This document shows, piece by piece, positions 8,906 through 16,923 of a stretch of DNA of 48,941 nucleotides. The DNA comes from Nitrospinota bacterium (GTDB lineage Bacteria; Nitrospinota_A; UBA7883; JACRGQ01), in the NCBI GenBank assembly GCA_016200345.1, contig JACQEX010000020.1:1-48941 (forward strand), read 5' to 3'. The number at the start of each line of letters is the position of its first letter. The stretch's first letter is position 1. The translations under genes were made by a program, and so were the position numbers. Below the pieces are notes generated by a model that saw only the letters and a list, made by a program, of their open reading frames with translations, was not told the origin of the DNA and searched no databases.

Positions 8906-9577
8906 CTACATCCTGTAAATGTCGTCAATGCTTATCTGCCTAAATCGGCGCCACTTAAGTTGCATCCCCTGCAACTTGAAAAAAAAGTCCTCGTCCAACG
9001 CCGCCCCCTTACGTTTTTTTATCTCCGACTTGATTTGCTTCAACGCCTGCTTCGGATGCAGACAATACGTGGAGGTTATAAAACAGCCTTTGCCTAAAGT
9101 TATGACGCGGGTTTCCAAAATGTCCTTCGGCTCCAGAGTGTCGTCGTCCGTCACGAGATAGGAATTTTTTCCCGCCAGATCCTTTAACACTAAAACCCCG
9201 TTTCCGCTGGATTTTACGCGAAAGATGGAATGATAGTTTTTGGACGCGGCTATGCGCAACACCAGGTTCTCGGCGGATAAGGAAGGCAGTTTTTCCGCAA
9301 GATAGTGGTCGAAAAGGCTCTTTCCCCCGGCCCCCTCGGGCCGATAGTCGAACACAAACCATTCCAAAAATGTGTTCATTCTTTGAATGAACTGCTTGTC
9401 GTCGTCGTTTGTCTTTCCTGCCTTAAAGAAATAATACGCCCTCGCCTCGTCGAGCTTGGCTTGAAACCTTTCCTCTGAGGCGTAGGCGATTAGGTCGTCC
9501 AGCACTTTGCGTACTTTGGCCCTTCCATCAGCATCCGGCTCCCCGTACGTCTTCCCAAAAATCTGCTCAAACCCCAC
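8906..9577 (-). CDS. Hypothetical protein (223 aa) inserted between carA and carB
   Basis: It starts with GTG 9577 inside the end of carA (11-base overlap) with a GGGGG run about nine bases upstream, and ends two bases before carB, so it is translated with the carbamoyl-phosphate synthase subunits. There is no signal peptide or membrane segment. The N-terminal third is helical and charged ([27 protein letters not shown]). The middle FLEWFVFDY, followed by [23 protein letters not shown] and [16 protein letters not shown], resembles proteins of the SEC-C/plant-metal-like accessory type, with a helical domain then a small beta domain. This resemblance is from memory and not certain. Function unknown. 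Confidence 0.8.
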   Translation of the reverse strand: MGFEQIFGKTYGEPDADGRAKVRKVLDDLIAYASEERFQAKLDEARAYYFFKAGKTNDDDKQFIQRMNTFLEWFVFDYRPEGAGGKSLFDHYLAEKLPSLSAENLVLRIAASKNYHSIFRVKSSGNGVLVLKDLAGKNSYLVTDDDTLEPKDILETRVITLGKGCFITSTYCLHPKQALKQIKSEIKKRKGAALDEDFFFKLQGMQLKWRRFRQISIDDIYRM

Positions 9578-10700
9578 GAGTCGCGCCCCCTTCCATAAGC
9601 TTTATAAACTGGTCAAAATGAACCGACGTGTCGTGCGGCCCCGGCGCGGCCTCCGGATGGTATTGAACCGAAAACGCCGCCTGTTTTTTATGGCGAACCC
9701 CCTCGACCGTTCCATCGTAGAGGCTGTAGTGCGTCAGCTCCAAATCCGCAGGCAGAGTCTCTTTGTCCACCGCGAACCCGTGGTTTTGCGACGTTATGCG
9801 GACGATGTTGCCCGTAAATATGTCCATCACCGGGTGGTTGAGGCCGCGATGGCCGAATTTCAACTTGAACGTTTTTGCGCCCAGCGCAAGACACATTATT
9901 TGGTGTCCCAGGCATATTCCAAACATCGGTATTTTGCCAACCAGTCCCCGGACCGTCTCCATTGCGTATGACACCGCGGATGGGTCGCCCGGCCCGTTTG
10001 AGAGAAACACCCCGTCCGGTTTCGCGCCCAAAATCTCATTGGCCGTGGTTTTTGCCGGATAGACCGTAACTTTGCATCCGCGCTCCACGAGGTGCCGAAG
10101 GATGTTTCGCTTGATTCCAAAATCCAACGCGGCCACCTCGTAGGTTTTTCCCGTCGGCGCCTTGCCAAATCCCTTCCCGAGATTCCAAAGCCCCTCGCCC
10201 CACGAATATTTTTTTGTCGTTGTTACGACGGATGCGAGGTCGGCGCCGTTCATACTCTCGCTCGCACGCGCCCTTTCGACAAGTGTTTCGGGCGAAACGT
10301 CGGCGGTGGAAATAACGCCCCTCATAGCCCCTTTGCTTCGTATGTGCCTCGTCAGCGCCCTTGTGTCCAGTCCGCAAATTGCCGACACGTTTTGCGATTT
10401 GAGATAGTCGCCCAAGCTTTGCTCGCTTCTGAAATTACTGGAGATTGAGCTAGGCTCCTTGACGACAAAGGCGCGCACCTGAATTTTTGCGGATTCGCCG
10501 TCCTCTTTGTTCACGCCGTAGTTTCCAATCAAGGGGTAGGTCATGACGACAATTTGACCGTGGTAGGAGGGGTCGGTGAGAACCTCCTGGTACCCGCTCA
10601 TCCCGGTGTTAAAAACAACCTCCCCTATGGCGTCCGCCGAGGCCCCGAAGGAGACCCCCTCGAAAATTCTTCCGTCCTCAAGCGCCAACACTGCTTTCAT
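9567..10700 (-). CDS. carA: Carbamoyl-phosphate synthase small subunit (glutamine amidotransferase)
   Basis: CarA hydrolyses glutamine and sends ammonia to CarB. The 377-aa protein has the normal N-terminal domain (KAVLALEDGRIFEGVSFG, then GEVVFNTGMSGYQEVLTDPSY) and a class I amidotransferase domain with the nucleophile elbow FGICLGHQIMCLALG (Cys near 260) and the His-Glu pair in YHPEAAPGPHD near residue 352. The QNHGFAV segment is also conserved. ATG 10700 overlaps the pyrC stop by four bases (ATGA). The end overlaps the start of orf223. Confidence 0.98.
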   Translation of the reverse strand: MKAVLALEDGRIFEGVSFGASADAIGEVVFNTGMSGYQEVLTDPSYHGQIVVMTYPLIGNYGVNKEDGESAKIQVRAFVVKEPSSISSNFRSEQSLGDYLKSQNVSAICGLDTRALTRHIRSKGAMRGVISTADVSPETLVERARASESMNGADLASVVTTTKKYSWGEGLWNLGKGFGKAPTGKTYEVAALDFGIKRNILRHLVERGCKVTVYPAKTTANEILGAKPDGVFLSNGPGDPSAVSYAMETVRGLVGKIPMFGICLGHQIMCLALGAKTFKLKFGHRGLNHPVMDIFTGNIVRITSQNHGFAVDKETLPADLELTHYSLYDGTVEGVRHKKQAAFSVQYHPEAAPGPHDTSVHFDQFIKLMEGGATRGV

Positions 10701-11986
10701 AGGGTTTCGGGATTATACACAATCTCCCCCCCCACGATTGTAAGGAGGGTCTTGCCCTTTAATTCCATTCCGGCAAACGGGGTGTTTCTTCCCTTGCTAA
10801 AAAATGCTGACGGGTTGACCGTCCATTTTTTTTCCGGGTCGAAGGCCGTAAGGTCCGCCGGCGAGCCGACGCGCAACGAACCGCCCGGCAGGCCGAACGC
10901 GGCCGCAGGACGGCTTGTGAACAGCGCAATCAGCGCGGGAAGTCCGAGTACGCCGTCCTCCACAAGCTTCATGGAAACGCCAAGCGCGGTCTCCAGCCCA
11001 ACCACTCCGTTGGGGGCGCGGTCAATCTCCAGCTCCTTTTCCCATTGCAGATGCGGCGCGTGGTCCGTGGCGATGCAGTCAATCGTTCCGTCCGCCAGAC
11101 CCGCCCTTACCGCGTCCACGTCCTCCTTGGCGCGCAACGGGGGGTTCATCTTAAAATTCGCGTCAAATCCCTCGAGCATTTTTTCCGTAAGGGTAAAATG
11201 ATGCGGCGCGGCCTCGCAGGTGACCTTGATCCCATTCGCCTTTGCCGTTCGCACCGCGTCCACCGTCTCTTTTGCCGAGATGTGCGCCAGGTGAACCTTG
11301 CATCCTGTATAACCCGCTATGTCCGCGTCCCGACGCGCGATTACGGTTTCCGCCGGGGCCGGTATTCCCTTTATCCCAAGACGGGCGGAAACCTCCCCCT
11401 CGTTAATCACGCCGTCCTTCGCCAGCATTTCGTCCTCACAATGCTCCACCACGGTAAGGTCGAACATGTAGGCGTATCTGATGGCGTTTTGAAAAAGCCG
11501 AGCGTCCATGATGCACCGTCCGTCGTCCGAAAGGGCCACGACGCCCGCCTGTTTCATCTCGCCAATTTCGGCCAGCTCCTTGCCGGCAAGCCCCTTCGTC
11601 GCCGCGCCAATCGGATAAACCCGCGCCCCCTTCGCCAAAGACGCCCTCTCCAATATGTGCCTTGTTATGCTTCCGTTGTCGTTGACCGGCTGTGTGTTCG
11701 CCATGCAACAGACGGCCGTGAAGCCGCCCGCCGCGCCGGCCATTGCGCCGGTCTGTATCGTTTCCTTGTACTCGTAGCCCGGCTCGCGCAAATGCACGTG
11801 CAGGTCTATAAATCCGGGCGATACAACAAGCCCCTTGGCGTTGATGATTTTGGCGCCGTCCGAATCCAGTCCTTTTGCGACTTTCGTTATCTTGCCGTTT
11901 TCAATCATAACGTCCATCAGGCCGTCAATCCCCTGGGCCGGGTCAATCACCCGCCCCCCTTTTATCAAAATCTTCTCACAGCTCAA
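10697..11986 (-). CDS. pyrC: Dihydroorotase
   Basis: This zinc amidohydrolase closes carbamoyl aspartate to dihydroorotate. The metal site motif FIDLHVHLREPG lies near residue 63, AVCCMANTQPVND follows, and ATDHAPH appears near 305; GGSLRVGSPADLTAFDPEK is the usual C-terminal beta part. The start needs correction: the ORF track uses TTG 12001, but TTG 11986 is preceded by GGAGG six bases upstream and forms a TTGA overlap with the pyrB stop, giving [19 protein letters not shown] (429 aa). The class is the type I/III-like soluble dihydroorotase usual beside pyrB. Confidence 0.96.
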   Translation of the reverse strand: MSCEKILIKGGRVIDPAQGIDGLMDVMIENGKITKVAKGLDSDGAKIINAKGLVVSPGFIDLHVHLREPGYEYKETIQTGAMAGAAGGFTAVCCMANTQPVNDNGSITRHILERASLAKGARVYPIGAATKGLAGKELAEIGEMKQAGVVALSDDGRCIMDARLFQNAIRYAYMFDLTVVEHCEDEMLAKDGVINEGEVSARLGIKGIPAPAETVIARRDADIAGYTGCKVHLAHISAKETVDAVRTAKANGIKVTCEAAPHHFTLTEKMLEGFDANFKMNPPLRAKEDVDAVRAGLADGTIDCIATDHAPHLQWEKELEIDRAPNGVVGLETALGVSMKLVEDGVLGLPALIALFTSRPAAAFGLPGGSLRVGSPADLTAFDPEKKWTVNPSAFFSKGRNTPFAGMELKGKTLLTIVGGEIVYNPETL

Positions 11987-12924
11987 TCGGCACCTCCGCA
12001 AAGCAGATAAAGCACGGCCATTCGCATGGCGACGCCGTGCGTCACCTGGTCAAGTATCACCGAGTATTTTCCGTCCGCAACCTCGGAGGAAATCTCTATC
12101 CCCCTGTTTATCGGGCCCGGATGCGTCACTATCGCGTCCGGCTTAGCCTTTTTCATGACCTTTGAGTCCAGGCAAAAGCGGGACGAGTACTCCCTAAGCG
12201 ACGGGAAAAGCCCCTGCGCCATCCGCTCCGTCTGAATGCGCAACATCATAATGACGTCGGCCCCCTCCACCGCCTCGTAAATATCGTGCGTCACGCGCAC
12301 GCCGAAATTATCCATGTGCGCCGGCATAAGCGTCTTGGGGCCGCACACCGTTATATTCGCGTCGAACCTCTTAAACGCGCTTATGTTGGAGCGCGCCACG
12401 CGCGAATGAAGCACGTCCCCAATTATCGCGACGTTGAGGTTTTTAAGGCTCTTTCGGCGCTCCATAATCGTCATCATGTCCAGCAACGCCTGGGTTGGGT
12501 GCGCATGCGCGCCGTCGCCGCCGTTGATGACGGGACAACCGGCGAACTTGGATGCGTAAAGCGGCGTGCCCGGTGATGGGTGGCGGATTACAAGCGCGTC
12601 CGGCCTCATGGAGGCCAGGTTTAAGACCGTGTCCTTAAAAGTTTCGCCTTTAACCACGCTCGAGGACTGGGCGGAAATGTTTATGACGTCCGCCGAGAGC
12701 CTTTTGCCCGCAATTTCAAACGACGTTCTGGTGCGAGTGCTCGGCTCGAAAAAAAGGTTCACCACCGTCTTACCCCGAAGGGTCGGCAGTTTTTTTATCT
12801 CCCTTTCCGACACCTCCACGAACCTGTTTGCCGTGTTGACCAGCCCGATAATTTCGTCCGCGCTAAGGTCGTCTATTCCCAAAAGATGCCGGCCCTTAAA
12901 ATTTACGAGGGGTGAATCAACCAT
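11983..12924 (-). CDS. pyrB: Aspartate carbamoyltransferase catalytic subunit
   Basis: PyrB joins carbamoyl phosphate and aspartate. The 313-aa length is standard. The carbamoyl-phosphate loop [19 protein letters not shown] is near residue 55, KGETFKDT at about 93 supplies the Ser-Lys loop region, [10 protein letters not shown] and [18 protein letters not shown] follow, and the aspartate-side MMLRIQTER and [12 protein letters not shown] are present. No PyrI regulatory subunit is seen nearby, which agrees with control by PyrR. ATG 12924 overlaps the pyrR stop by 8 bases. Confidence 0.98.
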   Translation of the reverse strand: MVDSPLVNFKGRHLLGIDDLSADEIIGLVNTANRFVEVSEREIKKLPTLRGKTVVNLFFEPSTRTRTSFEIAGKRLSADVINISAQSSSVVKGETFKDTVLNLASMRPDALVIRHPSPGTPLYASKFAGCPVINGGDGAHAHPTQALLDMMTIMERRKSLKNLNVAIIGDVLHSRVARSNISAFKRFDANITVCGPKTLMPAHMDNFGVRVTHDIYEAVEGADVIMMLRIQTERMAQGLFPSLREYSSRFCLDSKVMKKAKPDAIVTHPGPINRGIEISSEVADGKYSVILDQVTHGVAMRMAVLYLLCGGAD

Positions 12925-13474
12925 TTTCGGCCCCCGTCACGAACACCGCGTCCTCCCCGTCCACCTCGCGCAATTTCACCATTACCCGTTCGTCGCGGGA
13001 GGTCGGGATGTTTTTCCCTATGTAGTCCGCCCTAATCGGAAGCTCCCTGTGCCCCCTGTCCAATAGCGCGGCGAGTTGTATCTTACCCGGCCTGCCGAGA
13101 TCCATTATGGCGTCGATGGCGGCGCGGATTGATCGTCCCGTGAACAGCACGTCGTCCACCAATATCACCGTCTTTCCGGTTATGTCGAAGGTGATGTTTG
13201 TAGGCGAGGCGTTTAGGTTCGGCCCTTTGCGGGCGAGGTCGTCGCGGTAAAAAGTGACGTCCAGCGCCCCCACCGGAATCTCGATTCCGTTTATTTCTTT
13301 AATCTTTTCCGAAAGGCGCGCGGCAAGCGGCACCCCGCGGGTGATTATGCCTACAAGAACCAGGTTGGAGCAATCCGGGTTTTTCTCCGTTATTTCGTGG
13401 GCCAGACGCGCCAGCGTTCTGCCGATGTCCGGCGCGGAAAGAACGACTTTGGCGGACGCGCCGTCGTTTTTCAT
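12917..13474 (-). CDS. pyrR: PyrR: pyrimidine operon RNA-binding regulator / uracil phosphoribosyltransferase
   Basis: PyrR senses UMP and binds a hairpin in pyr mRNA; family members also have uracil phosphoribosyltransferase activity. The PRPP motif [17 protein letters not shown] lies near residue 105, [14 protein letters not shown] near 41, and [10 protein letters not shown] near 74. The 185-aa length is normal. ATG 13474 has no Shine-Dalgarno of its own; instead it overlaps the stop of an 8-codon leader ORF (ATGA), so its translation is probably coupled to that ORF. It is the first structural gene of the operon and is preceded by its own binding hairpin. Confidence 0.97.
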   Translation of the reverse strand: MKNDGASAKVVLSAPDIGRTLARLAHEITEKNPDCSNLVLVGIITRGVPLAARLSEKIKEINGIEIPVGALDVTFYRDDLARKGPNLNASPTNITFDITGKTVILVDDVLFTGRSIRAAIDAIMDLGRPGKIQLAALLDRGHRELPIRADYIGKNIPTSRDERVMVKLREVDGEDAVFVTGAENG

Positions 13475-13497
13475 GATTTGAATACAAGCAGGTACAT
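13471..13497 (-). CDS. Putative leader peptide upstream of pyrR (MYLLVFKS)
   Basis: ATG 13497 opens an 8-codon ORF reading MYLLVFKS, ending in a TGA that overlaps the pyrR ATG. GGAG lies nine bases before its ATG, an ideal ribosome site, whereas the pyrR ATG has none. It is far too short for the ORF track. Function as a coupling leader is inferred from position only. Confidence 0.5.
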   Translation of the reverse strand: MYLLVFKS

Positions 13498-13508
13498 GTT
13501 TCGTTTCT

Positions 13509-13543
13509 CCTCTTTTGGGCCTCTCTGGACCCTCTTAAAAAGG
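13509..13543 (-). promoter_or_regulatory. PyrR-binding hairpin in the pyr leader
   Basis: The minus strand reads GGGTCCAGAGAGGCCC (13532-13517), which matches the known PyrR recognition loop (UCCNGNGAGG held on a short stem). The stem extends: CCTTTTT below it pairs with AAAAGAGG, giving a hairpin over 13509-13543. The 3' arm takes in part of the GAGGAG ribosome site of the leader ORF, so a bound hairpin would hide it. A second GC hairpin, GCCCGC/GCGGGC, lies just upstream (13557-13575). Neither is followed by a U-run, so translational control is more likely than attenuation. Confidence 0.85.
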
Positions 13544-13594
13544 CTTTCTAACGCTTGCCCGCCGACATCGCGGGCGACTCCATCAGCGAACGAG

Positions 13595-13622
13595 ACTTTA
13601 CCACACCACGCGCGGATTGCAA
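13595..13622 (-). promoter_or_regulatory. Candidate pyr operon promoter
   Basis: On the minus strand TTGCAA (13622-13617) and TAAAGT (13600-13595) are 16 bases apart. The predicted start near 13588 gives a leader of about 115 bases, long enough to contain both leader hairpins. It faces away from the hinT promoter. Confidence 0.45.
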
Positions 13623-13650
13623 GAAAAATTGAAAAATGTGGCGCAAAAAG

Positions 13651-13679
13651 TTGTTAGGCGGACGGGAGTGATATACAAT
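13651..13679 (+). promoter_or_regulatory. Candidate hinT promoter, leaderless arrangement
   Basis: TTGTTA (13651-13656) and TACAAT (13674-13679) are separated by 17 bases. The -10 ends seven bases before the hinT ATG and there is no Shine-Dalgarno in that interval, so the mRNA would start at or next to the start codon. Confidence 0.6.
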
Positions 13680-13686
13680 CGGGCGT

Positions 13687-14034
13687 ATGCATGACTGTAT
13701 TTTTTGTAAAATTATCAATTCCTTATCGCCCGCCGACAAGGTTTACGAGACCGAACACGTGGTGGTGATAGAGGACAGGCACCCGCAGGCGCCAAAACAT
13801 TACCTGGTCATTCCCAAAAAACATATTAGCGACCTGCTGTCGCTCGGAGAAGGGGAGTCTTCCATCATGGTCGAAATGACAAAGGCCGTGCAGGAGGTCG
13901 CAAAAATTAAGAAGGGGCTCGCGGAGCACGGCTTTCGCACCGTCGTCAATAACGGACACCACGGCGGCCAGACGATTTTTCACCTTCACATGCACATACT
14001 CGGCGGCAGACAAATGACCTGGCCCCCGGGCTGA
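13687..14034 (+). CDS. hinT: HIT family purine nucleotide hydrolase (HinT-like)
   Basis: A 115-aa histidine-triad protein; the family hydrolyses adenosine phosphoramidates and other AMP conjugates. It has the zinc-type N-terminus DCIFCKIINS, the HYLVIPKKHISDLLSL block and the histidine triad HLHMHILGG near residue 100. The length is right for HinT. The gene lacks a Shine-Dalgarno and appears leaderless. It is divergent from the pyr operon and followed after 42 bases by rsmB. Confidence 0.95.
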   Translation: MHDCIFCKIINSLSPADKVYETEHVVVIEDRHPQAPKHYLVIPKKHISDLLSLGEGESSIMVEMTKAVQEVAKIKKGLAEHGFRTVVNNGHHGGQTIFHLHMHILGGRQMTWPPG

Positions 14035-14076
14035 AGCCTGGAAAAGCCCCGTCGCGCCAAGCCGCAAAAATCTCCA

Positions 14077-15408
14077 ATGAACGTAAGAACGGCCGCGCTA
14101 AAACTACTTCAAAGAACCTACAAAGAGGAAGGATTTTCAAATTATCTGTATGAATCGTCCGTGGAAAATAATCGCGAATGGAGCGATGCGGATCGGCACT
14201 TTTTAAAAGCGCTATATTTTGGTGTTTTAAGGCAAACTATCTTCCTAGACCACGTTATTTCCACCCTCTACGACAAGGATGCCTCAAAAATACCTGAAAC
14301 GATACGAATTATACTTCAAATTGGTTTATATCAAATTATATCTATGGACAAGGTGCCTGATTATGCGGCCATAAACGAATCGGTTAAAATGACCAAAAAA
14401 TTCGGCCATCAGGGGACTGCCGGGCTGGTAAATGCCCTTTTACGCAAAGCAACTAGGGAAATGGATTCGATAAAGAGTCGGCTTAATATTTCAAAATATA
14501 CTGCTATTTCAATGATTTCAACTGCAACTTCCCATCCTGACTGGTTGGTTAATAAATATCTGGCTGAATTTGGAACTGAAACCACCATACAACTCCTACT
14601 GGGAAACAATGAGGTGCCGCCTGGTAATTTCCGGGTAAGGGATTGGGAAAACCTTAAGAAGGAGCATGCGGTCACAAACCTAACCATAGAAAAAAATCTA
14701 TTTAATCGTTTTGGGGTTTCCTTTGGTGATACCCCAAATGACACAATCGAGTTTTTAAAGTTTAAAAACCTTATTGCATCGCAAGACCAGTCGTCTCTTG
14801 TCGCCGTTTCCCTACTTGAAGGGGCCGAGGGGAAAATTCTCGAGCTTTGCTGTGGCAGAGGAAATAAAACTGACGTTATGGTCAACTATTTAAATAATAA
14901 GGCTATAATCCTTTCAACTGACCATTCGATAAATAAAATTAGAATCTTAAAAGCGAACCTTCGAAAAACTAGCTCCAGGTGCCTCCCCGTGGTCTGCGAT
15001 ATTTTATCGCCTCTTCCATTCATAGAAATTTTCGAATACATATTCCTTGATGCCCCTTGTAGCGGACTTGGAGTCATAAGAAGACACCCGGAAATTCGGT
15101 ATAGGCTTTCCAACGAGAAAATTAATGAACTGGGCGAGATTCAACTAAAGGGCTTAACCAACGCCTCAAAATGCCTAAAAAAAGGCGGCAAAATCATATA
15201 TTGCGTATGCACTTTTGAGCGCGAAGAAACAACGGACGTCATCTCCAAATTTTTAAGCTCAAATCTAGGTTTCACCAAGCTAGACATAGGCACAATAAGA
15301 CCCGACCTTCTTTCCGCAGGACTTATAAACGAGGGGTTTTTAAGAATTCTCCCCGGCGTGCACGGCATGGACGGTTTTTTTGCCGCCATGCTCACAAAAA
15401 TATCCTGA
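14077..15408 (+). CDS. rsmB: 16S rRNA (cytosine-967-C5)-methyltransferase RsmB-like
   Basis: A 443-aa protein with an N-terminal NusB-like RNA-binding domain (TAALKLLQRTYKEEGFSNYL to about 145, including DYAAINESVKMTKKFG and LVNALLRKA) and a C-terminal SAM methyltransferase domain. The two catalytic cysteines are Cys328 in DAPCSGLG and Cys378 in YCVCTFEREE. Motif I is unusual: ILELCCGRGNKT instead of the common DACAAPGGKT. Base and codon use are markedly more AT-rich (many ATA, TTA, AAA, AAT) than the neighbours, hinting at transfer or different history. No clear ribosome site precedes ATG 14077, so the start is provisional. Confidence 0.88.
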   Translation: MNVRTAALKLLQRTYKEEGFSNYLYESSVENNREWSDADRHFLKALYFGVLRQTIFLDHVISTLYDKDASKIPETIRIILQIGLYQIISMDKVPDYAAINESVKMTKKFGHQGTAGLVNALLRKATREMDSIKSRLNISKYTAISMISTATSHPDWLVNKYLAEFGTETTIQLLLGNNEVPPGNFRVRDWENLKKEHAVTNLTIEKNLFNRFGVSFGDTPNDTIEFLKFKNLIASQDQSSLVAVSLLEGAEGKILELCCGRGNKTDVMVNYLNNKAIILSTDHSINKIRILKANLRKTSSRCLPVVCDILSPLPFIEIFEYIFLDAPCSGLGVIRRHPEIRYRLSNEKINELGEIQLKGLTNASKCLKKGGKIIYCVCTFEREETTDVISKFLSSNLGFTKLDIGTIRPDLLSAGLINEGFLRILPGVHGMDGFFAAMLTKIS

Positions 15409-15430
15409 ACCAAACACGCCGAAAAGTGGG

Positions 15431-16066
15431 TTAAACCCCGCGTTTGTCGCCCCAGATGATTTTGTGCAGTTGCAGGTTCAATCGAACGCCTCTTCCGCTT
15501 TCGAGTATCCAACGCGCGACCTCCTGACCGTCAATGGAATGGGAGGCGGGGGAGATATTAACCGTGCAAACAGAGGAGAGATTTTTTTCGTCAATAAGCG
15601 ACAACGCCCAGTCAAAATCCTCCCTTGTCGTCAAGACAAATTTTAACTCGTCGTTGCTGGAAAGGTATTTTAAGTTGCTCCATAAAAACTTTCCGCTCTC
15701 GCCGCTGGACGGGCATTTAATGTCAACGATTTTAACGACTGCCGGCGGCAACGTGGACACGTCGAAAGTTCCATTCGTCTCCACCATCACCGAAAAACCA
15801 AGCTCGACGAGTTTTTGGCATAGTTCATAGGCCTCCGCCTGGGCCATCGGTTCGCCCCCCGTCAACTCCACGCGGTTGCAATTATATTTTCTTACTCTTT
15901 CCAACACGTCCGAAACGGACATTTTTTCGCCCGGTTCCCAGGCATATTTTGTGTCGCAGTATTTGCAGGCTAGATTACAGCCGGCGAGTCGCACGAAGAC
16001 GGTGGGAAACCCGGCCCTTGTTGTTTCCCCCTGCAATGAATGGAATATTTCGCAGACGTCCAGCAT
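15431..16066 (-). CDS. queE: 7-carboxy-7-deazaguanine synthase QueE
   Basis: A radical-SAM enzyme of the queuosine/preQ0 pathway that converts carboxytetrahydropterin to CDG. The cluster motif CNLACKYC (Cys30, Cys34, Cys37) has the QueE spacing CX3CX2C. Also seen are EIFHSLQGETTRAGFPTVFVRLAGC, VELTGGEP and METNGTFD. I prefer ATG 16066 (211 aa) over the TTG at 16075 because the family starts just before EIFxSxQGE. It follows rnc and converges on rsmB with a 22-base gap. Confidence 0.95.
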   Translation of the reverse strand: MLDVCEIFHSLQGETTRAGFPTVFVRLAGCNLACKYCDTKYAWEPGEKMSVSDVLERVRKYNCNRVELTGGEPMAQAEAYELCQKLVELGFSVMVETNGTFDVSTLPPAVVKIVDIKCPSSGESGKFLWSNLKYLSSNDELKFVLTTREDFDWALSLIDEKNLSSVCTVNISPASHSIDGQEVARWILESGRGVRLNLQLHKIIWGDKRGV

Positions 16067-16086
16067 GTTATGCAACGCCGGGATTA

Positions 16087-16923
16087 TTAGTTGGACTGCG
16101 GTTTATTTGCGCCCCACTTGTTGCGGCGGGATCTTTTTTTTGAGCCGTTTTCAAAGGCCTCCGGGTGCGAGGTTCTGAACTCCTCGCTTTCGAAATAGCG
16201 TATGCTCTGCGACGCCGCGCTCTGCTCCGCCTCTTTTTTTGATTTTCCCTTGCCGGAGCCGAGCTTTACGTTGGCGGACCAGACCTCCATCTCGAATTTT
16301 CTGGAATGGGACGGCCCGACCTCGCCGACAACGCGATAGTTGGGGTCGGAATGAAGGTACGTTTGGCAGTATTTCTGCAACCTTCCCTTATAGTTGGACG
16401 ACTCCCTGTCCGGCGGGTGGATTACTATGTCGTCCCGCGAGAATTTCAGGAGGTAGGCGTCCGCCTTTTGGTAGCCGCCGTCGAGGAAAATCGCGCCAAG
16501 GACGGACTCGAACGCGTTGGCCAGAATCGAGCTTTTTTTTCTCCCCCCCGTGCGGGCCTCCCCGGCGCCAAACCTGATGTACTTTCCCAATTCCATTCTC
16601 TTTGAAATGTTTGCCAGATGTTTTTCGCTCACGACGTGGCTTTTAATGTCCGACAGCTCCCCTTCGGCGTATTCCGGAAACTGGCAGTAAAGATGCTTGC
16701 ACACAATGAGTCCCAACACCGAGTCCCCGAGAAACTCCATCCTTTCGTAGTGATATTCGTCCGTTATCTGGTTTTCGTGTAGATAAGAAGGATGCGTCAG
16801 CGCGGCGTTGAGAATGTTGAGGTTTTTAAATTTGTAGCCGATTATTTTTTCAAATTCGCCGAGGATTTTCTCCCGCTCGGCGTCGGGTTTTGCAAGTCTT
16901 TTTCTGCGGAAAAATGAAATCAT
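16087..16923 (-). CDS. rnc: Ribonuclease III
   Basis: RNase III cuts double-stranded RNA in rRNA and mRNA processing. The signature ERMEFLGDSVLG is near residue 60, and the second acidic site AFESVLGAIFLDGGY near 137 completes the metal site. A dsRNA-binding domain spans about 175-245 (NYKGRLQKYCQ, GKGKSKKEAEQSAA). At 278 aa it is longer than usual because of a basic C-terminal tail (SKKRSRRNKWG). ATG 16923 overlaps the fabF stop by four bases; acpP-fabF-rnc is a common gene order. Confidence 0.97.
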   Translation of the reverse strand: MISFFRRKRLAKPDAEREKILGEFEKIIGYKFKNLNILNAALTHPSYLHENQITDEYHYERMEFLGDSVLGLIVCKHLYCQFPEYAEGELSDIKSHVVSEKHLANISKRMELGKYIRFGAGEARTGGRKKSSILANAFESVLGAIFLDGGYQKADAYLLKFSRDDIVIHPPDRESSNYKGRLQKYCQTYLHSDPNYRVVGEVGPSHSRKFEMEVWSANVKLGSGKGKSKKEAEQSAASQSIRYFESEEFRTSHPEAFENGSKKRSRRNKWGANKPQSN

